A model generated the notes under the pieces. It was not told where the DNA came from. It did no database searches and saw only the letters and a list, made by a program, of their open reading frames with translations. 64,000 bases of DNA, from the NCBI RefSeq assembly GCF_009497775.1, contig NZ_CP031012.1, positions 1,860,001-1,924,000 of the forward strand, in the 5' to 3' direction. The position numbers and the translations under genes are program-made. Shown here piece by piece: positions 36,790 to 45,183 of the stretch. Numbering within the stretch: the stretch's first letter is position 1; each line of letters begins with the position of its first letter. The stretch is from Alcaligenes faecalis (lineage in GTDB: Bacteria > Pseudomonadota > Gammaproteobacteria > Burkholderiales > Burkholderiaceae_B).

Positions 36790-37542
36790 GTGAGCGAAAA
36801 AAAATGTAGCTGTGAAGGACAAATGATCGCTGCCCTGATTGCAGGGGCGGTCTTAATGCTCACGGTGGGGTTTGTGCTTGGGTGGGCGTGGGATAAGCGG
36901 CAGGGCGTGCTAAGTGACGTGAGCATTCTCGAGGTAATGACCGCTTTCGGCACAGTGGGAGCGGCAGTGGGGGCTGCCTGGTCTGTTTTTTACACTGTTA
37001 ATGAGAAGAGAAAGTCTCAGCGACATAAAGATAAAGTTTTAAAGATACAGTTAGATTCCAATTTTTTTGATTGGGATTTATTGGTAGAGACTGTTCATTG
37101 CTCTATAGAAGACTTACTTACTGACGGCTATGATAATCACCCTGAAAGCTTGAGATATAAAATTGCTGTTCTTGAAAGGGCTGTTGTCAGGATTCGTGAG
37201 TTGGAAGTTGTTTCGGTATCAGACGCCAGGCTCAGTACAGCGTCAGAGAAACTGTATTTAAATATCGTTAACTTGATCGAAGAGCAAACACGATTAAAAA
37301 ACTTTTGCGACAGAGATGGCTTATTTGCGTCGCACCCCGTTTACAATAAATGCATTAGTGGAAGAAGAATAGCTGTTATTTTGCAGGCTTTAGATGCTAT
37401 TAATTCACTTTTGCAATTGGTGAGAACTTCAAGGCCGGCCTCGTTGCAAAGAAAGGATAGGTTCGATGAACGTATCTTGGGTTTGCTTAGGAGCATCGAA
37501 AAGGATGGTGAACTGCCCTTAATTAGAGGACTTACTCTCTGA
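36790..37542 (+). CDS. Membrane protein of unknown function
   Basis: 250 residues. Two hydrophobic segments (IAALIAGAVLMLTVGFVLGWAW and AFGTVGAAVGAAWSVFYTV) near the N terminus are followed by about 180 mostly helical, charged residues that should be cytoplasmic. GTG start with GGAGGT six bases upstream. AT-rich compared with its neighbours, and antisense to the terminal part of the left operon (11-base overlap with rdgC). This is a typical moron pattern. I do not recognise the family; two-helix anchored proteins with a cytosolic domain occur among phage-exclusion effectors, but nothing specific is visible. Confidence 0.7.
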   Translation: MSEKKCSCEGQMIAALIAGAVLMLTVGFVLGWAWDKRQGVLSDVSILEVMTAFGTVGAAVGAAWSVFYTVNEKRKSQRHKDKVLKIQLDSNFFDWDLLVETVHCSIEDLLTDGYDNHPESLRYKIAVLERAVVRIRELEVVSVSDARLSTASEKLYLNIVNLIEEQTRLKNFCDRDGLFASHPVYNKCISGRRIAVILQALDAINSLLQLVRTSRPASLQRKDRFDERILGLLRSIEKDGELPLIRGLTL

Positions 37543-38434
37543 AGCGGTCTCCGCCCAACACTTCGACCAGGTCGCTGATCATCTTGGCTAGCTCGGAGGT
37601 CATCAAGGTCATGTCGGCATCAAAGATTTCGTCATCGTTGACGGCGGTCACGTCCTGTTTTTCCGTCAGGATGTCCAGCGGGGCCACGCGTTTGACGTCC
37701 AGCGCATCGGTCAGCACAAAGCTGATGCGATCCGCCCAGGTCATGGCCAAACGAGTGCATTGCTTGCCGGCTTCAACGTGCTTGCGCACTTCGTCAATGT
37801 CGGCGTTTTGCTTTACGTAGCGCACGGCAGCACCGCTGTCGCCCGTGGATCGCAGCTCAGTATCTTGGTCGATGGTGAAATTGGCGGGGGCGTCATCATC
37901 GACCAGCCAGCTCGTCATAGCGCCAGCGGGTGACCACTCGGTATACAGCGGCTGCACAGGGAAGGGGTCTACGCTCTTGGCCAGCAGGCCCAGCACTTCA
38001 TCACTCTTAGCCACGGCAGCGGTATCAATCACAAACCAGTGGTTTCGTGTGTCGATCCACACTAGAGTGTCGCGCTGTACGGCATGGGAGCGGGGCATCA
38101 AATCAATGATGATCTGCTCTTTGATTTCCTTCATCTGCTTGCGGCCGGGCTTGTAGCCTTGCTGCTCTTCGATTTCGCGCGCCTTCTCGCGGGCCGCTTG
38201 GTTAACCACAGCGCTGGGCAGCAGCTTCTTTTCAGCACGCATGCAGATCAGATACTGCCCGTTCACTTCATGCACCAGCTCACCACCTTCACGCGGCGGG
38301 ACCCAGCCCAGGCTGAGAGGCTCTTGGCTGCCGCCAGGGGCAAACTGATGCTTGGACAACATGTCGGCCAGTTGTTGAGCGGACAGGGCAAATGCCGTAT
38401 CCAAGCGAGAGATACGAAGGTTTTTAAACCACAT
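37532..38434 (-). CDS. rdgC: RdgC, recombination-associated protein
   Basis: 300 residues starting MWFKNLRISRLD and containing KLLPSAVVNQAAREKAREIEEQQGY and PRSHAVQRDTLVWIDTRNHWFVID, all family signatures. RdgC forms a ring on duplex DNA and restrains RecA. A phage copy may guard the phage's own annealing pathway from RecA or stabilise replication. It is the last gene of the leftward recombination operon. Confidence 0.95.
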   Translation of the reverse strand: MWFKNLRISRLDTAFALSAQQLADMLSKHQFAPGGSQEPLSLGWVPPREGGELVHEVNGQYLICMRAEKKLLPSAVVNQAAREKAREIEEQQGYKPGRKQMKEIKEQIIIDLMPRSHAVQRDTLVWIDTRNHWFVIDTAAVAKSDEVLGLLAKSVDPFPVQPLYTEWSPAGAMTSWLVDDDAPANFTIDQDTELRSTGDSGAAVRYVKQNADIDEVRKHVEAGKQCTRLAMTWADRISFVLTDALDVKRVAPLDILTEKQDVTAVNDDEIFDADMTLMTSELAKMISDLVEVLGGDRFRE

Positions 38435-38512
38435 CAGAGAATCTCCAGTGAGTGATATGCGATGGGGATAGGTATGATTTGAGACTGCTGAAAGCTCAAA
38501 TGTGAGGGTGAA

Positions 38513-38839
38513 ATGTCTATTAGTAAAAAAAGTGATCTTCTGCCTAAAGACCCGAAGCTAAGAAAACTACGAGTTCGTCTAGAACACTCAACATCTATGC
38601 GGGCCACCGTTAATGACAATGGTGGCGTTGAGGCGACAGTTAAGGCGGGAGAGGTACTTGGAGATGAGTCTATTAAGTACGAGATCAAAATCTCCGAAGT
38701 GGAGATTAGATCGTTAATACGTGACCTCTCCGCAATTGCTGATAGGGCTGAATTGCAGTCCGCCCTTAAGGACGTTGCACGTGAGTTGAGCAGGCTATCG
38801 GCTGCCGCTTGCGGTATTGCAGTGAAAAGCGACCGCTAA
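38513..38839 (+). CDS. Small protein of unknown function
   Basis: 108 residues, charged and helical, with a beta-rich middle (TMRATVNDNGGVEATVKAGEV). Good ribosome site GAGGGTG before ATG 38513. It runs against the left operon between rdgC and ssb, so it has its own promoter and may be a moron. Not recognised. Confidence 0.6.
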   Translation: MSISKKSDLLPKDPKLRKLRVRLEHSTSMRATVNDNGGVEATVKAGEVLGDESIKYEIKISEVEIRSLIRDLSAIADRAELQSALKDVARELSRLSAAACGIAVKSDR

Positions 38840-38929
38840 AACGGCTTTATTTTTCACTTATTGCCTGTAAAACCAATCTATTAAACAAACCTGATTATGA
38901 ATTACTTAACAATAATTACTTTATGTCAT

Positions 38930-39406
38930 TCAAAACGGAATATCGTCATCCATATCGGCTAAGTTGTCCGTCATGGGTGGACGTTGTTGCGGCTGCCCGC
39001 GCCCGGTGGCTTCCGCGTAGTTGTTGCGCTGCTGGCCTTGGGGTGGCGAGTTGGGTTGCTGCGCTTCCCCATCACGGCCACCCAGCATTTGCATTTGCTC
39101 GGCAATGATCTCGGTCGTGAAACGCTCCTGACCGTCCTGGCCTGTCCATTTACGGGTGCGCAGACGACCTTCTACATAAACGGGGCGGCCTTTGCGCAGG
39201 TACTCACCCGCGATTTCAGCCAGACGGTTGTAGAACACCACACGGTGCCATTCGGTTTCCTCGCGGCGCTCGCCGGAGGTACGGTCTTTCCACTGCGAAG
39301 TCGTGGCAATGGAAATATTGCAGATGGCCGAACCTTCCGCGCTGTAGCGTACTTCTGGGTCACGGCCAAGATTGCCCACCAGAATGACTTTGTTGACTGA
39401 GGCCAT
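38930..39406 (-). CDS. ssb: Single-stranded DNA-binding protein
   Basis: 158 residues. The OB fold ([47 protein letters not shown]) and the acidic tail [10 protein letters not shown], which docks partner proteins, are intact. A Gln/Pro/Gly-rich linker joins them. It starts directly after the yqaJ stop (TAAATG), so it is part of the ERF/exonuclease/SSB recombination set. Confidence 0.97.
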   Translation of the reverse strand: MASVNKVILVGNLGRDPEVRYSAEGSAICNISIATTSQWKDRTSGERREETEWHRVVFYNRLAEIAGEYLRKGRPVYVEGRLRTRKWTGQDGQERFTTEIIAEQMQMLGGRDGEAQQPNSPPQGQQRNNYAEATGRGQPQQRPPMTDNLADMDDDIPF

Positions 39407-40042
39407 TTATGCGGCCTCCAGCAGGGCGTCCCGCAGTTCGTGTTGATACTTGGTAACTGTCCGCTCGAACTCCATCAGATCGGATTCCAGCGAATCGATC
39501 TGGTTGTCGTCGCGCTCGATGCGGATGATCTTCATGCAGCCCAGGTCGTGAACCCACAAGACCAGATCCACCCACTTGCGGCCGAGCAACCACATTGCGC
39601 CATTGCACTGGTCTACATAGGCTGAAATATCGCCGTTCACAAACGCGGTGAACAGCGTATCGCTGCTGACCATCGTCTTAATTTCAATGATCCCGTCCTG
39701 GCCAACCAAGCCGTCCACGCTGACCCCAAACAGGCGGTCAGGCGTCGTGATGAAACCAGCCTCGTCAACGATATGGCCGGTTTTGCGCTCATAAACGGCG
39801 CGGGCGTATGGCTCTTGTTCGGTTCCCAGGCGCATGGCACCGTTCACAAAGACTTGCATGGGTTCACCGCCTTCGCGCTCTCGGGCTACGTCCATGGCGT
39901 AGTCCAAACATCTCTTGGATGGAGCGCCGCTTTTCAGGCAGTCGCGGCAGTCTTTGAAACGGCTGCCGGTGATGACGCCCTTACGGGCCTGGAGCCATTC
40001 TGGGGTGCCCTGTTCGGCTGTGTGAATGATTAAGCCTTCCAT
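39407..40042 (-). CDS. YqaJ-type viral recombinase exonuclease
   Basis: 211 residues. The nuclease core shows WLQARKGVITGSRFKDC, GTEQEPYARAVYERKTG, and the PD-(D/E)XK residues in GVSVDGLVGQDGIIEIKTM. It chews 5' ends to give 3' single strands for the ERF annealase, as lambda Exo does for Beta. ATG 40042 shares its A with the erf stop (TAATG), so the two are coupled. Confidence 0.92.
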   Translation of the reverse strand: MEGLIIHTAEQGTPEWLQARKGVITGSRFKDCRDCLKSGAPSKRCLDYAMDVAREREGGEPMQVFVNGAMRLGTEQEPYARAVYERKTGHIVDEAGFITTPDRLFGVSVDGLVGQDGIIEIKTMVSSDTLFTAFVNGDISAYVDQCNGAMWLLGRKWVDLVLWVHDLGCMKIIRIERDDNQIDSLESDLMEFERTVTKYQHELRDALLEAA

Positions 40043-40779
40043 TATTGAGCCTCCGTAAGCATTTTTTTCTTGTCCGATACGGCCTTTTTGAAGGCGTTGT
40101 AGTCGGCAAGGTTGTTGGTTGCGTAGATGATGTTGCCGCCTTCCTGCCAGATGGTTTCTAGCTGTTCCAGTGTTTCGGCTTTGGCTACTTCGCTGACCCA
40201 TGAATCTTTCAGAGCAGGATCTGCTGGGGCGCGGCCATCGGTGTCATCGTCCTGCTCGGACAAGCCGGTAATGGCCTTCAAGGTGTATCGCTCCAAGTAG
40301 GTCTTGGTGCTGGCGCGTGACTGAATAGCGTTGCGTCCTGGTCCGGTATCTGGTGGCCCGCCCATGCTCACACTTTCTTGGTGGCCGCCAACGTGCCGCA
40401 GGTAGCAAGTGACCTCCATCCAGTCCTTGTCATCCTTGGTCAGCTTCCAACTGGAAGAAAGCCCGTGCTTGGATAGGGCAGGGGTGACTGCATTCACAAC
40501 GTCATGCAGCTCGGCGTACTTCTGATTCTTAAGTGGGCCATCGGAACGAGCCTTGCCCTTGATGATCGTGACTGACTCGGCTTTGAATGCAGCGAACGCC
40601 TCGTCGTAGGCTTTTTTGGCCTGGGTGGCGTTATAGCGATCCTGCAGGTCCATCATTTGCCCGATCTGCTCAGGGCTCATGCCAGACTGCAGGGCTGCAA
40701 TTGCCATGGCCATTGGCGAACCTGCCGGGGCCGGTGCTGCGACAGCAGCCTGTGGAGCTTCAATGATTTCTGTGCTCAT
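40042..40779 (-). CDS. erf: ERF family single-strand annealing protein
   Basis: 245 residues. The ERF domain (residues about 50-190) contains AAFKAESVTIIKGK, YAELHDVVNAVTPALSKHGLSSSW and the end GRNAIQSRASTKTYLERYTLKAITGL. ERF proteins promote annealing and circularisation of phage DNA. It is coupled to the YqaJ exonuclease. Confidence 0.93.
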   Translation of the reverse strand: MSTEIIEAPQAAVAAPAPAGSPMAMAIAALQSGMSPEQIGQMMDLQDRYNATQAKKAYDEAFAAFKAESVTIIKGKARSDGPLKNQKYAELHDVVNAVTPALSKHGLSSSWKLTKDDKDWMEVTCYLRHVGGHQESVSMGGPPDTGPGRNAIQSRASTKTYLERYTLKAITGLSEQDDDTDGRAPADPALKDSWVSEVAKAETLEQLETIWQEGGNIIYATNNLADYNAFKKAVSDKKKMLTEAQ

Positions 40780-40786
40780 AGTGTCC

Positions 40787-41854
40787 TCAATATTGGATTC
40801 GGATAGCCGGAATCAGCCCCTTGGCGATCAGAATGACGGCTTGCTTGGCGCACTCGTCAGGCATACCGTTTTCGATGAATGCAGCTAGGGCGGCGTTGTT
40901 GATGCTGGCCTTGTGTGTGATATCGGCCTCGCGTTTCTGCTGCGCTGCCTCTGCTGCTGCCTTTTCGTCAGCTTGGCGCTTTATTTCTGCCTGGCGGGCG
41001 GCTTCGGCTGCATCCTTGGCGCGTTGCTCTGCGGCCAGCTTTTCAGCTTCGGCACGGGCCTCGGCCTGCTTCTGGCGTTCGATGGCTTCGGTCCGTTCCC
41101 GCTCAGCCTGTTCTGCGGCGGCTTTTGCATCGGCTTCACGCTTGGCGGCGGCATCGCGTTCAGCCTGGGCCTTGGTTTCGGCGTCGGCTCGGGCTTTGTC
41201 CGCGGCTTGGCGGGCGATCTCGGCCTCGCGGTCTTTCTGTTCCTGCTCGGCCTGCTTGCGGCGCAGCTCAGCCAGTTCTGCCTGCTCAGCTTCGTACCTC
41301 TGGCGCTCAGACAGGGCTGCGCTCAGGATTTCCAGCGCTTTGGCTTTGACCCGGTGAGCCTCGGCCTCAAACTCTTCCCAAGACTCGCCAATTACCTCGG
41401 CCTCTACCGATTTGATGCGCAGGCGAAGTGCGTCCGAATTAAGAGCTCCAACCTCTCGCGCTTGAGACGCCATGCTCTCCAAGCCGTTCCTGTGCATTGC
41501 TATCCGGTTGGCCTCTGCTTCCTCCCATTCCGTCAACGGCTTGCGGACCTCGTCGCGTAGCGAGTCCATCTTGGCGTTCCAGTCCCTGCGCTGTGCGTCG
41601 ATCTGTTTCGGCACTTCTTTGTATTTCGCCGACAGCGCGGCACCCATCTTTTCAACAGCCGTCTTTGTACGCGTTACCTTGTAGGCGTCAGCGGCGCAGG
41701 CTTCACGGTCCTTGCGGATCTTCATGTCGTACACCGTGCCGCTGACCTTCTCGCGCACCTGTTCGACATAGTGATCCAAGCCGCCAGGTGTGGTGAATGT
41801 TGCCAGTGCCGTGTCTTCCGATGGCAGCTCAATCAGTTCTGTGGATTCGGTCAT
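40787..41854 (-). CDS. Coiled-coil protein of the phage recombination operon
   Basis: 355 residues. Residues about 180-315 are a long Ala/Glu/Arg/Lys coiled coil (repeats like AAAKREADAKAAAEQAERERTE). The N-terminal 170 residues (ALATFTTPGGLDHYVEQVREKV, RTKTAVEKMGAALSAKYKEVPK) resemble a DUF1351-like phage protein. It could organise the recombination complex. ATG 41854 with GGAG six bases upstream. Function not assigned. Confidence 0.78.
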   Translation of the reverse strand: MTESTELIELPSEDTALATFTTPGGLDHYVEQVREKVSGTVYDMKIRKDREACAADAYKVTRTKTAVEKMGAALSAKYKEVPKQIDAQRRDWNAKMDSLRDEVRKPLTEWEEAEANRIAMHRNGLESMASQAREVGALNSDALRLRIKSVEAEVIGESWEEFEAEAHRVKAKALEILSAALSERQRYEAEQAELAELRRKQAEQEQKDREAEIARQAADKARADAETKAQAERDAAAKREADAKAAAEQAERERTEAIERQKQAEARAEAEKLAAEQRAKDAAEAARQAEIKRQADEKAAAEAAQQKREADITHKASINNAALAAFIENGMPDECAKQAVILIAKGLIPAIRIQY

Positions 41855-41855
41855 G

Positions 41856-42041
41856 TCATGCTCCAATCGCTCGGACCGCCAGAGTCGGGCCGAAAAAAAG
41901 CAGTCCGCAGACTGCTATGGCAATGATTAGGGTTAGGGACCAGCCCCAGGGCGGGGTGCTGCTATTGGGTGCGTAGCATCCCCGTCCGTCGAATTGATTG
42001 CGGCGGCGAGTGCGGGGGAAGCCGGGGTTTGGGTCTGTCAC
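41856..42041 (-). CDS. Small single-pass membrane protein
   Basis: 61 residues with one C-terminal membrane helix (LTLIIAIAVCGLLFFGPTL). GTG start with GGAGG five bases before it; its first four bases overlap the stop of the preceding 33-codon gene. The tight packing and strong ribosome site support a real gene. Role unknown. Confidence 0.65.
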   Translation of the reverse strand: MTDPNPGFPRTRRRNQFDGRGCYAPNSSTPPWGWSLTLIIAIAVCGLLFFGPTLAVRAIGA

Positions 42042-42139
42042 GGCTGCCTCCAGATACTAAGAACGCCCTCAATTCCGAGCGCAATAAAGAAAGCGGCGCA
42101 GCAAAAGAACACCGCGAAGATGAAAAACTCGATCAGCAC
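42038..42139 (-). CDS. Tiny hydrophobic protein, 33 residues
   Basis: The product is almost wholly membrane-like (FFIFAVFFCCAAFFIALGI). It starts with GTG at 42139, seven bases before the end of the upstream gene, with GGAGG at a good distance, and its stop overlaps the next GTG (GTGA). Both overlaps suggest translational coupling. Found by reading the gap; no family is known to me. Confidence 0.5.
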   Translation of the reverse strand: MLIEFFIFAVFFCCAAFFIALGIEGVLSIWRQP

Positions 42140-42492
42140 GGCAGCGCCTCCAGTTCTTGCCGGGTCATGCAGTTATGCGTGGTGTCTGCCCAGTCGCCGA
42201 TGATTCGTTCGCGTTCGGTGCGCAGGGTAGGGCGCAGGCTTTCATCATCTAGCGCAGCAAGCAGCTTGGAGCAATAGTCGAAACCTGCCGAGCTGGACGC
42301 CAGAAGCGAGTTCTCCATTTCTTCGATCAGCCCTATGCGGCTTACCTTTTGAGGAATCGATTGCAGGGTCCAGGCGATGTTTACGTACAGCGTTTTGCCA
42401 TACAGGCAGTTGCGGATCTGCTCCGCGATATAGGCGCGGCGGCGCTCCGCCAGCTCGTAAGTGCGTACTTCGCGCTCTGCGATAGCGTTCAT
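42133..42492 (-). CDS. Hypothetical phage protein
   Basis: 119 residues, helical and charged (AEREVRTYELAERRRAYIAEQIRN). ATG 42492 with GGAG six bases upstream. It lies in the left operon after a perfect 20-bp palindrome at 42569. Not recognised. Confidence 0.7.
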   Translation of the reverse strand: MNAIAEREVRTYELAERRRAYIAEQIRNCLYGKTLYVNIAWTLQSIPQKVSRIGLIEEMENSLLASSSAGFDYCSKLLAALDDESLRPTLRTERERIIGDWADTTHNCMTRQELEALPC

Positions 42493-42568
42493 GGTTAGCT
42501 CCGGGGGGATTGCGCCGCGTCCGGCGCTTGAGAATAGGAAGAGGGTTAGCCTGCGTCTGCCGCCGTCA

Positions 42569-42588
42569 CTGCATTTGCGCAAATGCAG
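42569..42588. promoter_or_regulatory. Perfect 20-bp palindrome in the left operon
   Basis: CTGCATTTGCGCAAATGCAG is fully self-complementary and lies between the genes at 42492 and 42729. The length and symmetry suggest a protein binding site or a strong hairpin in the transcript. The 236-base interval 42493-42728 has no other feature I can support. Confidence 0.6.
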
Positions 42589-42728
42589 GTATTGGCGGGT
42601 TCCGGGGTTCTATGCCCTCTAGTCGCAGCACTCCCGACCGCCCATGGCGTGGGCGGGTTTGATATCGAATTGGTTAAGGGAGTGGGAATGCTGCGGCTGG
42701 AGGGTGCCCCTCATAAGAAGGGCTGGGA

Positions 42729-43043
42729 TCACCACCATGCAGAAGCTTGCTTTTTTGCACGGATCAGATCGTCTTCGGTAAGGTGAGTGAACCCTCCATG
42801 CTTTTTGTCTAAGTCGCTACCTACCGCCCAAGCTTTAAGCATGTGGCTTTTGCTGCACCCTCTGTAATCAATGGCTGGGTTTAAGCAACTGAAAACCTGC
42901 GCTGTTCTGTGTGCAGTGATTCCCTTAAGGTGACGATTGAAAATTTCTGTTCGCTCCTTAATCCCGGCCCCTGCTTTCTCTTGCTTGTCATGCTTGCCAG
43001 GAAAGTCGCTGGGCCAGCACATTGGTTTGTCCTGCTGTTGCAT
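42729..43043 (-). CDS. First gene of the left operon, N-position protein of unknown function
   Basis: 104 residues, basic, with KERTEIFNRHLKGITAHRTAQVF and a C-terminal LTEDDLIRAKKQASAWW. AGGAG six bases before ATG 43043. It occupies the place of lambda N, just after a boxA/boxB-like leader, but a clear arginine-rich boxB-binding helix at the N terminus is missing. It could be an antiterminator or an unrelated early protein. Confidence 0.65.
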   Translation of the reverse strand: MQQQDKPMCWPSDFPGKHDKQEKAGAGIKERTEIFNRHLKGITAHRTAQVFSCLNPAIDYRGCSKSHMLKAWAVGSDLDKKHGGFTHLTEDDLIRAKKQASAWW

Positions 43044-43221
43044 GTCTATCTCCTATTTATCCGTCAGCACCCTGAGTCAAGATGCTGGTGGATAACCGCT
43101 GCGCTCCTGGCTACTCCCAGCCAAGCTGGCTCCAGGTAGCGCAACGTCCTAAATCCCCACGTCACGGGTTGTCCGTCTCACTCTTTATCAGGGGGTGTGG
43201 GGATGCGCCCTGGGCCTAGCC

Positions 43222-43274
43222 GTGCGCGTTCGCACCATTGGCCTGTTTATCGCTTTGCTCGTTGTTAAAGATCA
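43222..43274 (-). promoter_or_regulatory. nut-like boxA and boxB in the left leader
   Basis: On the minus strand TGATCTTTAACA (43263-43274) differs from the rrn boxA consensus TGCTCTTTAACA at one base. About 27 bases further along the transcript, GTGCG-AACG-CGCAC (43222-43235) is a 5-bp hairpin of boxB size. The pair lies about 70-145 bases after the left operators, as in nutL. No gene lies in 43044-43341. Confidence 0.55.
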
Positions 43275-43341
43275 TCCCGCTTCACCTCCGTTACTAGGCT
43301 GCCCTGAGGGCTAGGCTGTTCTGTGTTGGCGAAACATAATT

Positions 43342-43410
43342 AACTCACATATGAGTTGATAAGCGAATAATAAACCCATATTTGGGCTGTTGTCAACCCT
43401 GATATGGGTT
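43342..43410. promoter_or_regulatory. Left operator array and promoter (OL/PL)
   Basis: Three 16-bp sites: AACTCA-CATA-TGAGTT (43342-43357), AACCCA-TATT-TGGGCT (43373-43388) and AACCCT-GATA-TGGGTT (43395-43410). Between and under them is a leftward promoter: TTGACA (plus-strand 43391-43396) and TATTAT (43367-43372), spacer 18. Same sites occur at 48496-48565 beside cI and cro. Confidence 0.85.
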
Positions 43411-43424
43411 ATTGGTTGGTTTTA

Positions 43425-43664
43425 TTATCCGGCGAGGCGGATCTGATCTAGGAGGTCGATAGCAAATTCTGATGAGGCTAGCAGCGCAAGCAGGGCGTCA
43501 CGCTGCTCGGAGCGGGAGAGCTCCATAAAGCCGGAAAAATTTGCTGCGGTGATGAGGCGGATCTGGGCATGCACTTGGCGCATGGAATCACCTAAGGCCG
43601 CAACATCCTGTGAGGACGGTTGAGGCGGTGGCTGCGGAGGATCTTGGCTGGTATTACTCGTCAT
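43425..43664 (-). CDS. LexA-controlled small protein, candidate antirepressor
   Basis: 79 residues. The N terminus is Pro-rich (QDPPQPPPQPSSQD); the rest is amphipathic helix (AALGDSMRQVHAQIRLITAA, RDALLALLASSEFAIDLLDQIRL), suited to protein-protein contact. Its promoter region carries a near-perfect LexA box at 43766-43785, and it ends 15 bases before the left operators. In coliphage 186 (Tum) and Gifsy phages, small LexA-controlled proteins inactivate repressors that cannot cleave themselves. Since the repressor here has no cleavage domain, this gene is the best candidate for such a role. The start ATG 43664 has a weak GAGAAGAG ribosome site. No homologue is recognised by name. Confidence 0.7.
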   Translation of the reverse strand: MTSNTSQDPPQPPPQPSSQDVAALGDSMRQVHAQIRLITAANFSGFMELSRSEQRDALLALLASSEFAIDLLDQIRLAG

Positions 43665-43765
43665 ATCGCAATGCTCTTCTCTTACAAGTGGGCGTTTTAG
43701 ATACGCGCTCTGATTCGTGGGAGCTACGTGGAGCGCGTCAATATGGCGGGGCAGGGGGATATTAA

Positions 43766-43785
43766 TACTGTATATCTGCACAGTA
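43766..43785. promoter_or_regulatory. LexA (SOS) box
   Basis: TACTGTATATCTGCACAGTA contains CTGT-N8-ACAG and matches the enterobacterial consensus TACTGTATATATATACAGTA at 17 of 20 bases. It overlaps a leftward promoter with TTGACC just upstream (minus strand), pointing to the 79-residue gene. It is also 127 bases before the plus-strand protease gene, so that gene is an alternative target. Confidence 0.85.
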
Positions 43786-43911
43786 TTTTTGGTCAAGGTA
43801 ATGTGGCTGACTATGGGGTCTGGGCGTGATTTGATGCGCTGACTGGGTACGGCCTAGATGGCTCAATCTGGTAGCATCCAGATTTTGATTGTTACTTAGA
43901 GGAAGTATGGG

Positions 43912-45030
43912 ATGAGCAGGTATGCCACTTGCATGTTTCTATGGCTTTTTATGTTGAGCGGGGATGTTGCGGCGACCTCCCGGGCCGCAATGGCCTTCAG
44001 CACATTTAACCCTTGTGTAGGAAATGCGTCGTTTTGCGGTACTCGTATTTTAGCGAGTGGAGTAATAGAAGCCGATAGCTATAGAAAGTTGGCAAACTTT
44101 ATTGCAACATCGAAGGACGTGCCACCTGTGCCAACCATTGTTTTCGACAGCCCTGGAGGTAGTGTTTCGGGGGCCTTGGCTATGGGGCGATTGATCCGTA
44201 GTAGGGGTTATGACACTGCGTTAGAGAAGGATTATCAAGAAGAGCTATTGTTTAACGAAGGTATGCGGGACATCGCTTTAAATACTGTGTGTGTATCTGC
44301 TTGTTCTCTAGCTTTTCTTGGTGGGAAAAACCGTTTAGTAGGTCGTGATGCTCGTTATGGCGTACATCAATTTTATTCCAAGGATAGTGGTGCTGGGGAG
44401 GCTGCAGCGCAAGTGACGATGACTGCTTTGGCGCTCTATTTAGAAGAAATGGGGGTTAGTCGACGTCTACTTGATTTGTCATCTTTGGTGGCACCAGAGG
44501 GGGTGCTTTGGCTGACGAGTGACGAAATGCGAGTATTGAGAGTAGATAACTCAGAACCTGAGTTGAGTACGTGGCGTATTGATGTAGATGAGGCTGGTGA
44601 GCCTGTGTTAAATGTTACGCAAAAGGTGGATGCAGACCGCGAACTTTTTTTGTCGTTAAGTAATACAAAAGGCGGAGTGCTGCTTGTAGTTGTAGTGAAC
44701 ATTACTCTTGGTGAGTCTGCTGAAGACCGAACACCTATGTTCCCTGTAGGGGAGCGTCTGGATGTTTCTTTTAGCAATAAGGAGTGGCGGACGATTGCAA
44801 AGCCCACCTCTTTGGTGAGTTGGAGGAGGGCAGGCACTCCAATGGACAAGACGAAATCGTTCGTTGGCGCAGCTTTAATGACACACGACAATTTATTGAG
44901 GGTCTCTGCTAATCCTCTCGTAAGATTTGATGTTGGTTTTCCGAATGTTATACGGGACTTGAGTGCCACTACTATGCTATCGACGGAAGGGTTACGGAAT
45001 GGCGTGGGTTTGTTGGCACGGATGCGTTAA
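43912..45030 (+). CDS. Exported ClpP/SppA-like serine protease, prophage cargo
   Basis: 372 residues. A signal peptide (MFLWLFMLSGDVAATS) is followed by a ClpP/crotonase-fold domain at about 50-200: VFDSPGGSVSGALAMGRLIRS, the nucleophile elbow VCVSACSLAFLGGKNRLVG and RYGVHQFY with the likely catalytic His. The C-terminal half (about 210-372) is beta-rich and unknown. The family includes periplasmic or envelope proteins encoded in many prophages. GAGGAAG precedes ATG 43912. Codon use is AT-rich. It may be a lysogenic conversion factor. Confidence 0.78.
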   Translation: MSRYATCMFLWLFMLSGDVAATSRAAMAFSTFNPCVGNASFCGTRILASGVIEADSYRKLANFIATSKDVPPVPTIVFDSPGGSVSGALAMGRLIRSRGYDTALEKDYQEELLFNEGMRDIALNTVCVSACSLAFLGGKNRLVGRDARYGVHQFYSKDSGAGEAAAQVTMTALALYLEEMGVSRRLLDLSSLVAPEGVLWLTSDEMRVLRVDNSEPELSTWRIDVDEAGEPVLNVTQKVDADRELFLSLSNTKGGVLLVVVVNITLGESAEDRTPMFPVGERLDVSFSNKEWRTIAKPTSLVSWRRAGTPMDKTKSFVGAALMTHDNLLRVSANPLVRFDVGFPNVIRDLSATTMLSTEGLRNGVGLLARMR

Positions 45031-45183
45031 AAAGCAAGAGTAGCTCCTAACATCAAAATCACGGGAGGGGCTTTAGTGTGTGGGGGGCATTACAAAAAAA
45101 GCCTAAGTAACAGGCCCCATGAAAAGGCCTTGTTCTCTTAATCTGGTACGATTTTGTCTTTATTCGTTACTTGGGAGAGGGGT

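Noticed and set aside
40821..41560. Plus-strand Cys/Ser/Ala- or Leu/Gly-rich frames
   Set aside because: Mirror images of the Ala/Glu coiled coil encoded on the minus strand.
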